Part shown: one piece after another, positions 7,734-16,218 of the stretch
How the letters are laid out: every line of letters starts with the position of its first letter
Position numbering within the stretch: the stretch's first letter is position 1
Assembly: GCA_035508495.1 (NCBI GenBank)
Contig: DATJMX010000049.1
Location: 1 to 64,000 of the forward strand
Reading direction: 5' to 3'
Origin: Candidatus Binataceae bacterium
GTDB lineage: Bacteria; Desulfobacterota; Binatia; Binatales; Binataceae
DNA length: 64,000 bases
Program-made: the position numbers and the translations under genes
Notes under the pieces: generated by a model
The model's input: the letters and a program-made list of their open reading frames with translations, nothing else
Databases searched by the model: none
What the model was told of the DNA's origin: nothing

Positions 7734-8744
7734 ATGAGGTTTCGCATTCCATTATACGTACGCCGCACGTGGACTCGCGCCACCGCCGCCCTGACAAGCG
7801 CTCTGATGCTGGTTGCGGCGGGGTGTGCTTCGACTACTGCGCCGTCAGCACCACCAGTGGCGCCGGCGGCTCAAGCGTCGCCCGCTGCCGGTACGACCGC
7901 GCACGTCTTTGGCAACGTGCCGGTCCGATTCAGGTATGACGCCAAGGAAGCGTATCTGGTCAACAATCACACGGGAACTGTCCTGTACGAACTCAATTCA
8001 AACGACCGTATTCAACCAGGCAGTCTGGCCAAGTTGATGACTTTCTACATCGCGCTCAATGCCCTCCGTGCCAAACAGGTCTCATTGGACTCGAAAGCAA
8101 TTATCGGCCCGGACGTGGGAATTGTCGCAAAGAACCAGACTCTGTCGCGCATGTATCTCAAAGTGGGGCAAACAGTTTCGCTCGAGGATCTGCTTTACGG
8201 AATGATGGTGCATTCGGGATGCGACGCGGCGCTTGCGATCGCAGATGTTCTGTCCGGCGACAGCCGCACCTTCGTCGCAAAGATGAATAGTGAGGCGGCT
8301 CGATTGGGGATGACCAATACCAATTTCACAGAGCCCAACGGAATCCCCGAACCCGGCGAATATACCACCGCTCATGATATGGCGGTCCTCGCCCAGGCGG
8401 TAATCCGCGAGCATCCCGAAGCGACGAAATACACTTCGCAACACTACTTCAAATTCAATGGGGTTCGGCAGCAGAATACGAATGGATTGCTTTTCCTCGA
8501 CACTCGTGTAGCCGGCCTCAAGACGGGACATGTCCAGGCCGCCGGATTCCACGTGGTTGCATTCGCGAGTACCGCGAACGACGAGTTCATCTGCGCTGTG
8601 ATGGGAGCGCCGAGCGATTTTCGCCGCACCAATGACGGCGAGCTTTTACTGGATTGGGCATTCAGCAATTTCGGAACTGCATCGCATCAACGTGACGCCG
8701 CTTTATCCACAGATGCGAGCACCACCCCAGGCAGAGCCGAATGA
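7734..8744 (+). CDS. D-alanyl-D-alanine carboxypeptidase (S11 family penicillin-binding protein), lipoprotein
   Basis: The protein starts with a basic region and a hydrophobic segment ending in a lipobox (LVAAGC), then an Ala/Pro-rich linker. The penicillin-binding domain has SLAK (catalytic Ser and Lys, about residue 97 from this start) and KTGH near residue 262. The second motif reads HSGCDA, with Cys where S11 enzymes usually have Asn (SxN). It would trim the terminal D-Ala of peptidoglycan stem peptides in the periplasm. I chose the ATG at 7734; a GTG at 7725 is in frame. The divergence of the SxN Asn may alter activity. It is convergent with mtgA. Confidence 0.88.
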   Translation: MRFRIPLYVRRTWTRATAALTSALMLVAAGCASTTAPSAPPVAPAAQASPAAGTTAHVFGNVPVRFRYDAKEAYLVNNHTGTVLYELNSNDRIQPGSLAKLMTFYIALNALRAKQVSLDSKAIIGPDVGIVAKNQTLSRMYLKVGQTVSLEDLLYGMMVHSGCDAALAIADVLSGDSRTFVAKMNSEAARLGMTNTNFTEPNGIPEPGEYTTAHDMAVLAQAVIREHPEATKYTSQHYFKFNGVRQQNTNGLLFLDTRVAGLKTGHVQAAGFHVVAFASTANDEFICAVMGAPSDFRRTNDGELLLDWAFSNFGTASHQRDAALSTDASTTPGRAE

Positions 8745-8796
8745 CGGCTGAGCCAAGCACTATCTCTTTGCGATCAAGCGCTTGCTGAGAATTCAG

Positions 8797-9525
8797 TCAC
8801 GGATTTCCGCACTCGAATTCAGAATCGCCTTCGAAAACCGGAAGCGTTGCCAGTTGAGCCCCTCGCAATACATGCGGAGCCAACGTCGCGGGTGTTCGAT
8901 GAAGAGGATCGGGCAGGACCGCGATTAGCCTGGTCGCTTCGATCACGCTTAATTGTGACGCGTCCTTGCCAAAGTAATGCCGCGCCGCGGCTTGCACACC
9001 GAATATAGCAGGACCGAATTCCGCGATGTTGAGATAGACCTCGAGCACGCGCTGCCTGGGCCACAGTATCGCGATCTGCGGGGTGATCCAGAGTTCGATG
9101 AGTTTGCGCAGGTAGCTACGGCCCGGCCACAGAAATAGATTGCGCGCGGTCTGCATCGTAATCGTGCTGGCACCGTGTGGACGTTTTCCCTCGAACCAGA
9201 CACCCACTGCCTGATCGAGTGCGTCGAAATCGATGCCCGAAGTCTCCTCGCAAAATCGATTGTCTTCCGCATAAATCGCCGCTCTTCGAAGCGGCTGCGC
9301 AATAGCGCGAAGGCTCACCCACTGCCGTTCGATGCGGTAGCCGTCATGCGCCCTGATGATCATCAAGGGCGTAATCGGCGGAGGAACGAAACGAAGAACA
9401 GCGAGCGGAAGAAGCGGCGCCAGCGACACCGCGCAGGCGATTAAAAGAACCTTTTTAGCGCGCGGGCCTGCGCGCAACCTCGAAATGGATGCGATGCGAG
9501 TGCGATTCGCGAGCGCAGCACTCAT
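8797..9525 (-). CDS. mtgA: Monofunctional peptidoglycan glycosyltransferase
   Basis: This GT51 enzyme has one N-terminal membrane segment (KKVLLIACAVSLAPLLPLAVL), then EDNRFCEE with the catalytic Glu, GASTITMQTARNLFLWPGRS, RKLIELWITPQIAILWPRQRVLEVYLNIAEFG and GVQAAARHYFGK, the five conserved GT51 motifs. There is no transpeptidase domain, so it polymerises lipid II without cross-linking. I used the ATG at 9525; the frame also opens from a TTG at 9570 that would add 15 residues. It lies beside the carboxypeptidase, making a small peptidoglycan pair, though the two are convergent. Confidence 0.92.
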   Translation of the reverse strand: MSAALANRTRIASISRLRAGPRAKKVLLIACAVSLAPLLPLAVLRFVPPPITPLMIIRAHDGYRIERQWVSLRAIAQPLRRAAIYAEDNRFCEETSGIDFDALDQAVGVWFEGKRPHGASTITMQTARNLFLWPGRSYLRKLIELWITPQIAILWPRQRVLEVYLNIAEFGPAIFGVQAAARHYFGKDASQLSVIEATRLIAVLPDPLHRTPATLAPHVLRGAQLATLPVFEGDSEFECGNP

Positions 9526-9659
9526 CGGAGTCCCGGTGCTGGCGGTGTGGCGCGATCGAGCATCTTCCAAGTTCTACAGAATGGAGGATGTTTCGCCAAG
9601 AGGACGGGCATTTTGCCTCGAACTATTCCTTTCTCCGTTGAGACTAACTTTCTCAACCT

Positions 9660-9752
9660 TAGACTGATATTTGCTCAAAAGTTCGTTAATGCCGAATTAA
9701 TTCATTTTGTTGGATAATATTACAAATTGATGTTACTGTCCGGCGTGGAGGA
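9660..9752 (+). promoter_or_regulatory. AT-rich leader and strong ribosome site before exported protein
   Basis: The stretch 9660-9730 is markedly AT-rich for this genome and includes GATAATATT near 9713, similar to a sigma-70 -10 box. A GGAGGA ribosome site at 9746-9751 fixes the start at 9760 rather than the upstream in-frame ATG near 9727. No confident -35 box is visible. Confidence 0.4.
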
Positions 9753-9759
9753 TGGACCA

Positions 9760-10335
9760 ATGAAAATCTCCCGTCTTGGCTTGGCCCTTGGCTTGGGGCT
9801 TTCCGCCGCTTCGCTCTGCGTGCCCACGGCACATGCGCAGTCACTGGGTCTCGGTGGGATCCTGGGTGGACTCGGCAATACCACGTACCTCTGCCGCTTC
9901 AGTACCAGCGATGCGGTTCCGCCCCGGCAGATGGAAGGCAATCTCAGCCATGTGAAATCACCGGGCTACGAGCGCGAACCATTGTATGAGCTGGTGCGTT
10001 TTTCGGCGGACTCGCGCGGCAGTGTCACGACCGGTGACGCCGAAATCCAATATCTCGAAGGCTGCAGACTGCCGATCACTGGAGGTTCTTTGCCGGCTGG
10101 CACGGCCACGGAGACGACCCTGACTCTGGTGCTGAATATCGGCGGGATAAACAGCGAGCAGGGAGATATGGCCTGCATGGCCCTGCTCGGCGGACAATCT
10201 TCGCTGACGGAGACTTTCGATATCCAGCGGGCTACGGGTGGAATTCAGCTCATTGCTGTCGGAGAAGAAAACTTCAATCCGAAGCCCGGCAACGTAGCTT
10301 TGGTCCCGGTGCAGGGCGAGTGCACCAGGCAGTAG
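9760..10335 (+). CDS. Exported protein of unknown function
   Basis: This 191-residue protein has a clear Sec signal peptide (MKISRLGLALGLGLSAASLC, then VPTAHA-QS cleavage), a Gly/Leu-rich stretch and a beta-rich body with three or four Cys that could form disulfides (LCRF, EGCR, DMACMA, GECTRQ). I recognise no family. It lies just upstream of the oligosaccharyltransferase gene, in the same direction with a 37-base gap. It contains one Asn-Thr-Thr near the mature N-terminus, the sort of sequon such an enzyme uses, but that is a common motif and proves nothing. Confidence 0.75.
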   Translation: MKISRLGLALGLGLSAASLCVPTAHAQSLGLGGILGGLGNTTYLCRFSTSDAVPPRQMEGNLSHVKSPGYEREPLYELVRFSADSRGSVTTGDAEIQYLEGCRLPITGGSLPAGTATETTLTLVLNIGGINSEQGDMACMALLGGQSSLTETFDIQRATGGIQLIAVGEENFNPKPGNVALVPVQGECTRQ

Positions 10336-10372
10336 TTTTCGAGCAAATGTATTCGTGACGCGCGAACGGTGA

Positions 10373-12985
10373 TTGCGGAGCAATCGCCGTTCGCGCTCGT
10401 TTCTCGATATCAACAAAAAACCGCAAATAGCCGCTCGCGCTTTCAGCCTGCTCCTGCTGATATGCGCGATCTTGCTCGTCGGATGGATCAGGCTCCTTCC
10501 TCTGCAACTCGGCTCGATCGACGACTACGCTCGGGAGCTCGACCAGAAATCTGAACGCTTCAAGGTCTCGCCAGGCGCTCAGCAGCAAATAGCCGCGGGT
10601 ATCAAGGCTCAGCTTGAATATGTCGGCGACGATCGCCGCACTCACGTGCTACTGGGCGACGCGGACAGTTACTACTGGCTCAGGTTAGCTAGAAATCTGG
10701 AGAATCGCGCAACGGTCTGCGACTCGATCGTCAATCGCCGATGCTGGGATGCCTTCGGCGAGGCTCCCTCCGGCAGAGCAAATCGATATCGATATTCGCT
10801 GCATGTCTACTCGATCGCGGGCCTTCACTGGCTGATGAATCGTTTTACACCCGGGTATCCGCTGCCGGCGAGCGCGTTTCTTGTTCCAGTTATCGTTGGA
10901 ATGCTTGGCACTATTCCGGCTTTTCTCCTGGGTGCACGCCTCGGGGGAAACCTCGGCGGTCTGGCCTCCGCCCTCATCATCGGTTTGAATCCCTTGTTCC
11001 TGCAACGCAGCATCGGTAGCGACAACGATGTGTGGAACGTGGTCCTGCCCCTCTTCATCCTCTGGCTGGTTGTCAAAGCTCTCGAGGCCGATCGCTCGTG
11101 GCACCGCATTGCATGGTCGGTCGCTGGAGGACTGACGATCGGAATATTCGCGGGCACATGGAGAGGATGGATCTTCACGTACTACGTAATTGCCGGCGGA
11201 CTCACGATCGCACTTCTCGTCGATGTTCTCAGGAGCCAGCATCGAAATGAACCTTCTCTGAGGCCGCGCGACCGAAGGATAGTGAGTATCGTGCTCGCCC
11301 TGTTCTGCCTTTCGGGTGGAATCGCCGCGGCAACTGTCACCGGTGAGGTATCGTCGGTTATCTCCGATCCGTTGCAGAGTCTGCCGGATGGCGGATTCGG
11401 AATTACCAGAAGCGCCTCTGATCGCAAGTCACTATTGCCGGACGCCCTCAGCGGCAATGACGAGACCAACGTCGAAGAGCTGAGATCCACGAACCTTCAA
11501 AGTATCGCGAAAGCTTTTGGTGGGATGACCTTATTCGCGATCGGTGTCGCCGGGCTCTTAAGTTTAGCGTGGCGAACGATATGGCGCGCGCCCTGGCCGC
11601 GCGATGCGGCCCGCGGCGAAGCGGCCAGCGACGTATTATCTTGCACGCTCGCCATCTGGTTCATCGCTGGCTACGGTATCAGCCTGGCGGGAGTGCGGTT
11701 TATTCTGCTTTTGTTGCCGGCATCAGGGTTGGGCGTAGCAGCGAGTATAGGTGCAATCCAGGGCGCGATATCTGAGCGCTGCGGAAAGTTATCTGACGCG
11801 TTGAATTTAATTGTAAGGTCGGTATCGACAGCAGGGATGCTTACGCTACTCACATTCCCCGTTTACGACGGATATGCCGGGGCGCGCGCCTATATCCCGG
11901 CAATAACCAGTGAATGGTGGACAAGCCTGTCGAAGCTGAAGGCCGAGTCGCCGCCCCAGGCAATAATTGTCAGCTGGTGGGATTATGGATATTGGACTGA
12001 GTATATCGCGGAGCGCCGTACCGTCGATGACGGCGGCTCAGTTCGCACTCATGCGCCATACTGGACGGCAAAATCTCTGCTCGCTCCGAGCGACGCTCAG
12101 TCGATCGGCCTGCTGCGAATGCTGGAATGCGGCGGTGGCGGCGACACAGACTCAGCATTCGGCAAATTGCGCGCCTATGGAATGAATGACATTGGCGCGA
12201 GCGATACTCTGCTGGCGCTCGCCGTTCTCGATCGCGCTGCCGCTCGGGAATACCTGGAAAAAGTGGGCCTCGCGCCTCCCGCGATAGATGATGTCCTGGC
12301 GTTAACTCATTGTGTGCCACCTCCTTCGTACCTGGTTCTTTCGTCCTCGATGATCGACATGCCCGCGTGGCGGCGCATGGGTAACTGGGACCTGCACCGC
12401 TCCAAGCCTGACGCGGCATCGGGAGACGGCTATTTCTCTGAACGGTGGCTGCCATGCTTCGACGTCGGCAATGGGACCGCGGAGTGCCCGATGGAGAATC
12501 TTCGGGACGTTCCTCTCGGACAGGGCGCAAGCCTTCACACCATCGTGATTCGATCCGGTCCGCATCCAAGCGCGATGCTGCGACTGCTTTCGAGTCGCGA
12601 CCGCCGAGGCACGATCACTACTTACGAAACGCCACCTGGTGCGACGATTGTCGCGAGCGGTAACGCATTGACGGAGTATCACAATTTCAAGGCTGACTAT
12701 CCTGATGTCGCCGTGCTTTACGACGCGGACCGAAAGCGCGCGCTTGCCGGGCCCTCGAATCTGGTTCGCTCAACGTTTACGAGACTGATGTTCCTCGGAC
12801 CCGGTTATTCCCCATCATTCGGGAAAGTCGACGACCAGTGGGGTTATGGCGGCGAGCGCGTGATCGTGTGGGATATTCATTTTCATTCGAGCATGAGACT
12901 CCCGTGCCCATCGCAAACGTCAGGCGCCGAGCGCAACGCTGCTGGCAACCCTAAATTCCAAGGTCAAGCAGGTTATAATCCTTGA
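10373..12985 (+). CDS. STT3/AglB/PglB-family oligosaccharyltransferase
   Basis: This 870-residue membrane protein shows the hallmarks of the oligosaccharyltransferase catalytic subunit: a first acidic motif in LLGDADSYYW (near residue 95), a second in RSIGSDNDVWN (near residue 217), about a dozen membrane helices, and the invariant WWDYGYW at residues 535-541 at the start of the C-terminal soluble domain. STT3, archaeal AglB and Campylobacter PglB move a lipid-linked glycan onto Asn of N-X-S/T sequons outside the cytoplasmic membrane. No other glycan-assembly gene is nearby. The start is a TTG; the first membrane helix follows within 25 residues and there is no better ATG. The last 35 bases overlap the convergent PhyH gene. 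Confidence 0.88.
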   Translation: MRSNRRSRSFLDINKKPQIAARAFSLLLLICAILLVGWIRLLPLQLGSIDDYARELDQKSERFKVSPGAQQQIAAGIKAQLEYVGDDRRTHVLLGDADSYYWLRLARNLENRATVCDSIVNRRCWDAFGEAPSGRANRYRYSLHVYSIAGLHWLMNRFTPGYPLPASAFLVPVIVGMLGTIPAFLLGARLGGNLGGLASALIIGLNPLFLQRSIGSDNDVWNVVLPLFILWLVVKALEADRSWHRIAWSVAGGLTIGIFAGTWRGWIFTYYVIAGGLTIALLVDVLRSQHRNEPSLRPRDRRIVSIVLALFCLSGGIAAATVTGEVSSVISDPLQSLPDGGFGITRSASDRKSLLPDALSGNDETNVEELRSTNLQSIAKAFGGMTLFAIGVAGLLSLAWRTIWRAPWPRDAARGEAASDVLSCTLAIWFIAGYGISLAGVRFILLLLPASGLGVAASIGAIQGAISERCGKLSDALNLIVRSVSTAGMLTLLTFPVYDGYAGARAYIPAITSEWWTSLSKLKAESPPQAIIVSWWDYGYWTEYIAERRTVDDGGSVRTHAPYWTAKSLLAPSDAQSIGLLRMLECGGGGDTDSAFGKLRAYGMNDIGASDTLLALAVLDRAAAREYLEKVGLAPPAIDDVLALTHCVPPPSYLVLSSSMIDMPAWRRMGNWDLHRSKPDAASGDGYFSERWLPCFDVGNGTAECPMENLRDVPLGQGASLHTIVIRSGPHPSAMLRLLSSRDRRGTITTYETPPGATIVASGNALTEYHNFKADYPDVAVLYDADRKRALAGPSNLVRSTFTRLMFLGPGYSPSFGKVDDQWGYGGERVIVWDIHFHSSMRLPCPSQTSGAERNAAGNPKFQGQAGYNP

Positions 12986-14123
12986 GGCGGCCTTTCAATT
13001 GCGGTGTCCATCGGTGTTCATCTTCGTGACCGGCGAAGGGCTGATATTGGTATGGCCTCTCATTGGGAAATCGCTGATGGCGCGCGTCGATCGCATACAT
13101 GATCAATCGCGAGCGTTCGCGAATTCGCTGATCGTCATAAACCGCGACAGGATTATGCACTCCGCCACTGACTACTCCGAGCACTGATTTCCGGCGGTGG
13201 AAGCCGAAGTTGATTGTGACGCGCGGTTCCTCGCAGGTGTTCGCGAATGAGCCATGCAGGGCCTGCCGATTGCAGATAGCAACGTCGCCAGGGCCGCAAA
13301 TCATCGGGACCGCTTCGGGTAGTCGATCCGATCCGGCCGCCGCGACCATCGCCTTGATATCGACCTTGCCGTGGCGATGCGAGCCGGGCACAACCCACAG
13401 CCCGTTAACCGCGTTGCACCCATAGAGCTGCGCCATGAAGTTGAAACCGTGCGTGCCCTCGTCCAGAGTCGCGCTGTCCCAGTGCGTCCATCCGTCCTGA
13501 TGCCAGGCAACTGAGCCGCCGAGGCCGGGCTGCTTGATCCATACCGCCTCGTTGAAAGGCGTAAAGTCCTCGCCGTTGACGGCGGCCGCGACCGCGAGCA
13601 ACTGCGGATGTCCATAGAGTCTCAGGCACGCCTCGGAAAATTGCAGCGAGCCCAGCACGAGTTGCATCACGTACTCGGGCGCTTCGCGGGGCGGCGTCGG
13701 CTCGGTCATCTTCACGGGATGGCGTCCGTTGGCGAACGAGGTACCGCCCAGCGGATCGGAAAGCGGTTTCACCCAACTGATATTTGGCGCCTTGCAATCC
13801 GCGCTCAGCGCCGGCCGGCCCTGGCGATCGAGCGGCGCGCCCTTCGTGGCGGGCGCGCGCTCCAGCATGTCCACGACATCGCGTTCGATATCGGCAAGCT
13901 CGTCGGCGCCAAGCAACCCTTCGAAGATGTAGAAGCCGCAGCGCGAGTATGCCGCGGCGATCTCGCCATCGAGCTTGCCATCGCAATCGAAGCGTAGCGT
14001 TCCGCGATTGCCGAGCCGCATCGCGCGTTGCTCGCCGTCGCGGCGATACCGCTCCATCGCGGCCTGGTCGGCTCCGTAATCGACAATCGGGACTTCGGCG
14101 AGAGGCAGCTTTGCCATGCTCAT
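12951..14123 (-). CDS. Phytanoyl-CoA dioxygenase-family Fe(II)/2-oxoglutarate oxygenase
   Basis: The protein of about 390 residues has the PhyH double-stranded beta-helix: WHQDGWTHW supplies the His-X-Asp iron ligands, CNRQALHGSFANTCEEPRVTINFGFHRR supplies the distal His and the Arg that binds 2-oxoglutarate, and NGLWVVPGSHRHGKV is the usual core strand. I placed the start at 14123 because GGAG lies five bases before that ATG; the frame also extends to 14162. Enzymes of this family hydroxylate a wide range of small molecules. It is divergent from the EthD gene, a likely partner in a catabolic pathway. Its 3' end overlaps the STT3 gene. Confidence 0.9.
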   Translation of the reverse strand: MSMAKLPLAEVPIVDYGADQAAMERYRRDGEQRAMRLGNRGTLRFDCDGKLDGEIAAAYSRCGFYIFEGLLGADELADIERDVVDMLERAPATKGAPLDRQGRPALSADCKAPNISWVKPLSDPLGGTSFANGRHPVKMTEPTPPREAPEYVMQLVLGSLQFSEACLRLYGHPQLLAVAAAVNGEDFTPFNEAVWIKQPGLGGSVAWHQDGWTHWDSATLDEGTHGFNFMAQLYGCNAVNGLWVVPGSHRHGKVDIKAMVAAAGSDRLPEAVPMICGPGDVAICNRQALHGSFANTCEEPRVTINFGFHRRKSVLGVVSGGVHNPVAVYDDQRIRERSRLIMYAIDARHQRFPNERPYQYQPFAGHEDEHRWTPQLKGRLKDYNLLDLGI

Positions 14124-14260
14124 TTCTCCAAGGGCGCTACGCCTCGTACTAGGCTCGTGCATTCAGACCCTTCCGGTCAAGCACGCTGATCGAACTGTTT
14201 GATGAATCAAGCCAGCCTTCGTATGAATGAAATGAGAGCGCGGAACTCCGGAGGGATGCG

Positions 14261-14932
14261 ATGATACACGTTCACTACTTCATCACGCGCAAGCAAGCGG
14301 TGGGCGATGTTGAATTCCATCGCTACTGGCGCGAGACGCACGGCCCGATTGTCACGCGCATCAAGCAGCTCCGGATGTACGTGCAAAGCCATCGAATCGT
14401 CTATGCCGGATCGAACTCGTCATACGACGGCGAAGCAGAAGTGATGGTCGATTCGCTCGCGGCCCTGGCCGAGCTGCGGGCGAATCCTGACTACCTCAAT
14501 GGCGCCCTGGCCGACGAGCGCAACTTCATCGATCTGAAGCGCGTCGAATGGATGGCGACGCAGGACCATGCGATCGTGGACGGCCCGACCGGCGGCTCGC
14601 TCGTGAAAGGGGTTTATCAACTCAAGAAGCTTGACGGGATGTCGCTGGACGAATTCCGCCAATACTGGATTGAGGTTCACGGCACACTGGGCAGCAAGCT
14701 GCCCGGCCTGCGACGCTACGTTCAGTCGCATCTGGTTGACGATGCGTATCTCTACGCGCGGCCGCACTTCGACGGTGTGGCGCAGTTATGGTTCGACAGC
14801 GCCGATGCGATGCGCGCGGCGTTCGATTCGCCGGCCGGCAAGGCGCTCGCGGCCGACGGTCCAAAATTCACCGACATGTCTGCGCTGCGAGTTTTCGTCG
14901 CGCAGGAGCATGTCGTAATTCCGCCGAAATAG
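14261..14932 (+). CDS. Tandem EthD-domain protein
   Basis: This 223-residue protein consists of two dimeric alpha/beta-barrel halves of EthD type. The first has IHVHYFITRKQAVGDVEFHR and YWRETHGPIV; the second has KGVYQLKKLDGMSLDEFRQY and WIEVHGTLGSKLPGLRRYVQ. The WxxxHGP-like His is conserved in both. EthD proteins occur with ether- and terpenoid-degrading monooxygenases and some act as dehydratases or lyases. A strong GGAGG precedes the ATG. It runs into the NTF2-like gene after 18 bases, so the two form an operon. Confidence 0.85.
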   Translation: MIHVHYFITRKQAVGDVEFHRYWRETHGPIVTRIKQLRMYVQSHRIVYAGSNSSYDGEAEVMVDSLAALAELRANPDYLNGALADERNFIDLKRVEWMATQDHAIVDGPTGGSLVKGVYQLKKLDGMSLDEFRQYWIEVHGTLGSKLPGLRRYVQSHLVDDAYLYARPHFDGVAQLWFDSADAMRAAFDSPAGKALAADGPKFTDMSALRVFVAQEHVVIPPK

Positions 14933-14950
14933 ACACGAGGATATCCGCCA

Positions 14951-15382
14951 ATGCCTGACGCCGGCGCGATCGCAATCGAGCTCGAGGCTTTCTATCGTCG
15001 CTACATCGACGCCTTCAACCGGCAGGAGACGGACGCATTCGTCGAATACTTCGCGCATCCCTACGCAGTCATTTCAGGCGAGCGCGGCCTGATCTCGATC
15101 GCCAACGACGAAGCGCATCGCAACAGCTTCGAGCGCTCGATGGTCGCGCTGCGCGGCCGTGGATGGGCCAGGTCGGGAATCGACAGCATCAAAGCGTGGT
15201 CGCTCGCGGACAATCTCGGGATGATCGTTTCCGACGTGACGCGCTACAAGGCTGACGACTCGGTGCTCGAGAAGGTGCGCGCCTGCTACTTCGTTTGCCG
15301 CATCGGCGCTTCGTGGAAGATTGCGACAATCACGGCAATCACCCCGCCCCATCGCGGCCCGGGCGACGTCGCGTATCCCTGA
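14951..15382 (+). CDS. NTF2-like / SnoaL-fold protein
   Basis: This 143-residue protein has an NTF2-like opening (ELEAFYRRYIDAFNRQETDAFVEYFAHPYAVIS) and closing strands (RACYFVCRIGASWKIATITAI). A GAGG ribosome site lies before the ATG. Such proteins are cyclases, dehydratases or simple ligand binders; no catalytic residue can be assigned here. It follows the EthD protein directly, and the GbsR/MarR regulator is convergent immediately downstream, so all three may belong to one regulated catabolic unit. Confidence 0.78.
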   Translation: MPDAGAIAIELEAFYRRYIDAFNRQETDAFVEYFAHPYAVISGERGLISIANDEAHRNSFERSMVALRGRGWARSGIDSIKAWSLADNLGMIVSDVTRYKADDSVLEKVRACYFVCRIGASWKIATITAITPPHRGPGDVAYP

Positions 15383-15389
15383 CCGGCGC

Positions 15390-15950
15390 TCAGCGTGAGC
15401 GCACACCGCCGTCGAGGTGCCCACCATTGCGCGACGATCGCGCGATCAGGCGCGCCTTATCCTTGCGCCATCGCGCGAGGATCTGCGGCAATTCCGCCTG
15501 CACAAACTCGAAGAACGCGAGCGTCTCGGCGATTCGTTGGCCCGCCGCGCTCTCCGGTCCGACAGCGTCGAGGCCCTCACGCAAGCTCCGCTCGCATCGG
15601 TCGAGCACCGCGTCCTTGTGGGCCATCGCCTCGTACCAGACCTCGCTATGGACGCGATAATGCTCACGCCGCGAACCCGGCTCTGCCTCGCGGCTAAGCA
15701 GGTTCACCTGCACCAGATAGCGGACTGCGCCAGAAATCGCGGCGGGACTCACGCGAAGACGAGCGGCGAGTTCCGCTGCTGTCAGGCGTCCGGAGTCGGT
15801 TGCGAGCAGCGCGGTAAAGATCCGCGCGGGCATCCGTGGAAAGCCGGACTCGGTAAGAACGGCGGCCAACCGTTCGGAGAATCGCGAGCGCTCAAGGTCG
15901 GAAACTGCACCACTCGCGCCCAAGCGCCGTTCGCCTTTCCCATTTTTCAC
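15390..15950 (-). CDS. GbsR/MarR-family transcriptional regulator
   Basis: This 186-residue protein has a winged helix-turn-helix (ARIFTALLATDSGRLTAAELAARLRVSPAAISGAVRYLVQVNLLSREAEPG, about residues 42-95) followed by an alpha-helical dimerisation region, the layout of GbsR-type MarR proteins. The start is GTG at 15950. It lies 7 bases from the NTF2-like gene end to end and is divergent from the porin, with a perfect 16-base palindrome in between that is a good operator candidate. The effector is unknown. Confidence 0.86.
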   Translation of the reverse strand: MKNGKGERRLGASGAVSDLERSRFSERLAAVLTESGFPRMPARIFTALLATDSGRLTAAELAARLRVSPAAISGAVRYLVQVNLLSREAEPGSRREHYRVHSEVWYEAMAHKDAVLDRCERSLREGLDAVGPESAAGQRIAETLAFFEFVQAELPQILARWRKDKARLIARSSRNGGHLDGGVRSR

Positions 15951-16031
15951 AATCTTATGAAGCTAGTGTAGCGAGGAACGAGGATCAACCAGGCGCCATC
16001 GTCGGCTACTGTCCTATTTTGAATCGTGGGG

Positions 16032-16047
16032 TGGCCTAATTAGGCCA
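16032..16047. promoter_or_regulatory. Perfect palindrome TGGCCTAATTAGGCCA, candidate operator
   Basis: A 16-base perfect inverted repeat lies between the divergent GbsR/MarR regulator and the porin gene, flanked by GGGG on the left and CCCC three bases to the right. Self-complementary sites of this length between a regulator and a divergent operon are typical operators. The T-free surroundings argue against a terminator. Confidence 0.55.
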
Positions 16048-16218
16048 GTGCCCCATCGTCCCAATCTCGACCTTGAGATGACAACTACCTCATCGGGCCG
16101 GAATCACACCTGTAGCGTGTAAATTTGCCGGATCGAAAACCGGGAACCATTTACAATTCCTCCGTGTTCAACGAGTGCCGGCACTGATCTGCGGCATTCG
16201 ATCTGAGCGAGGACATCA

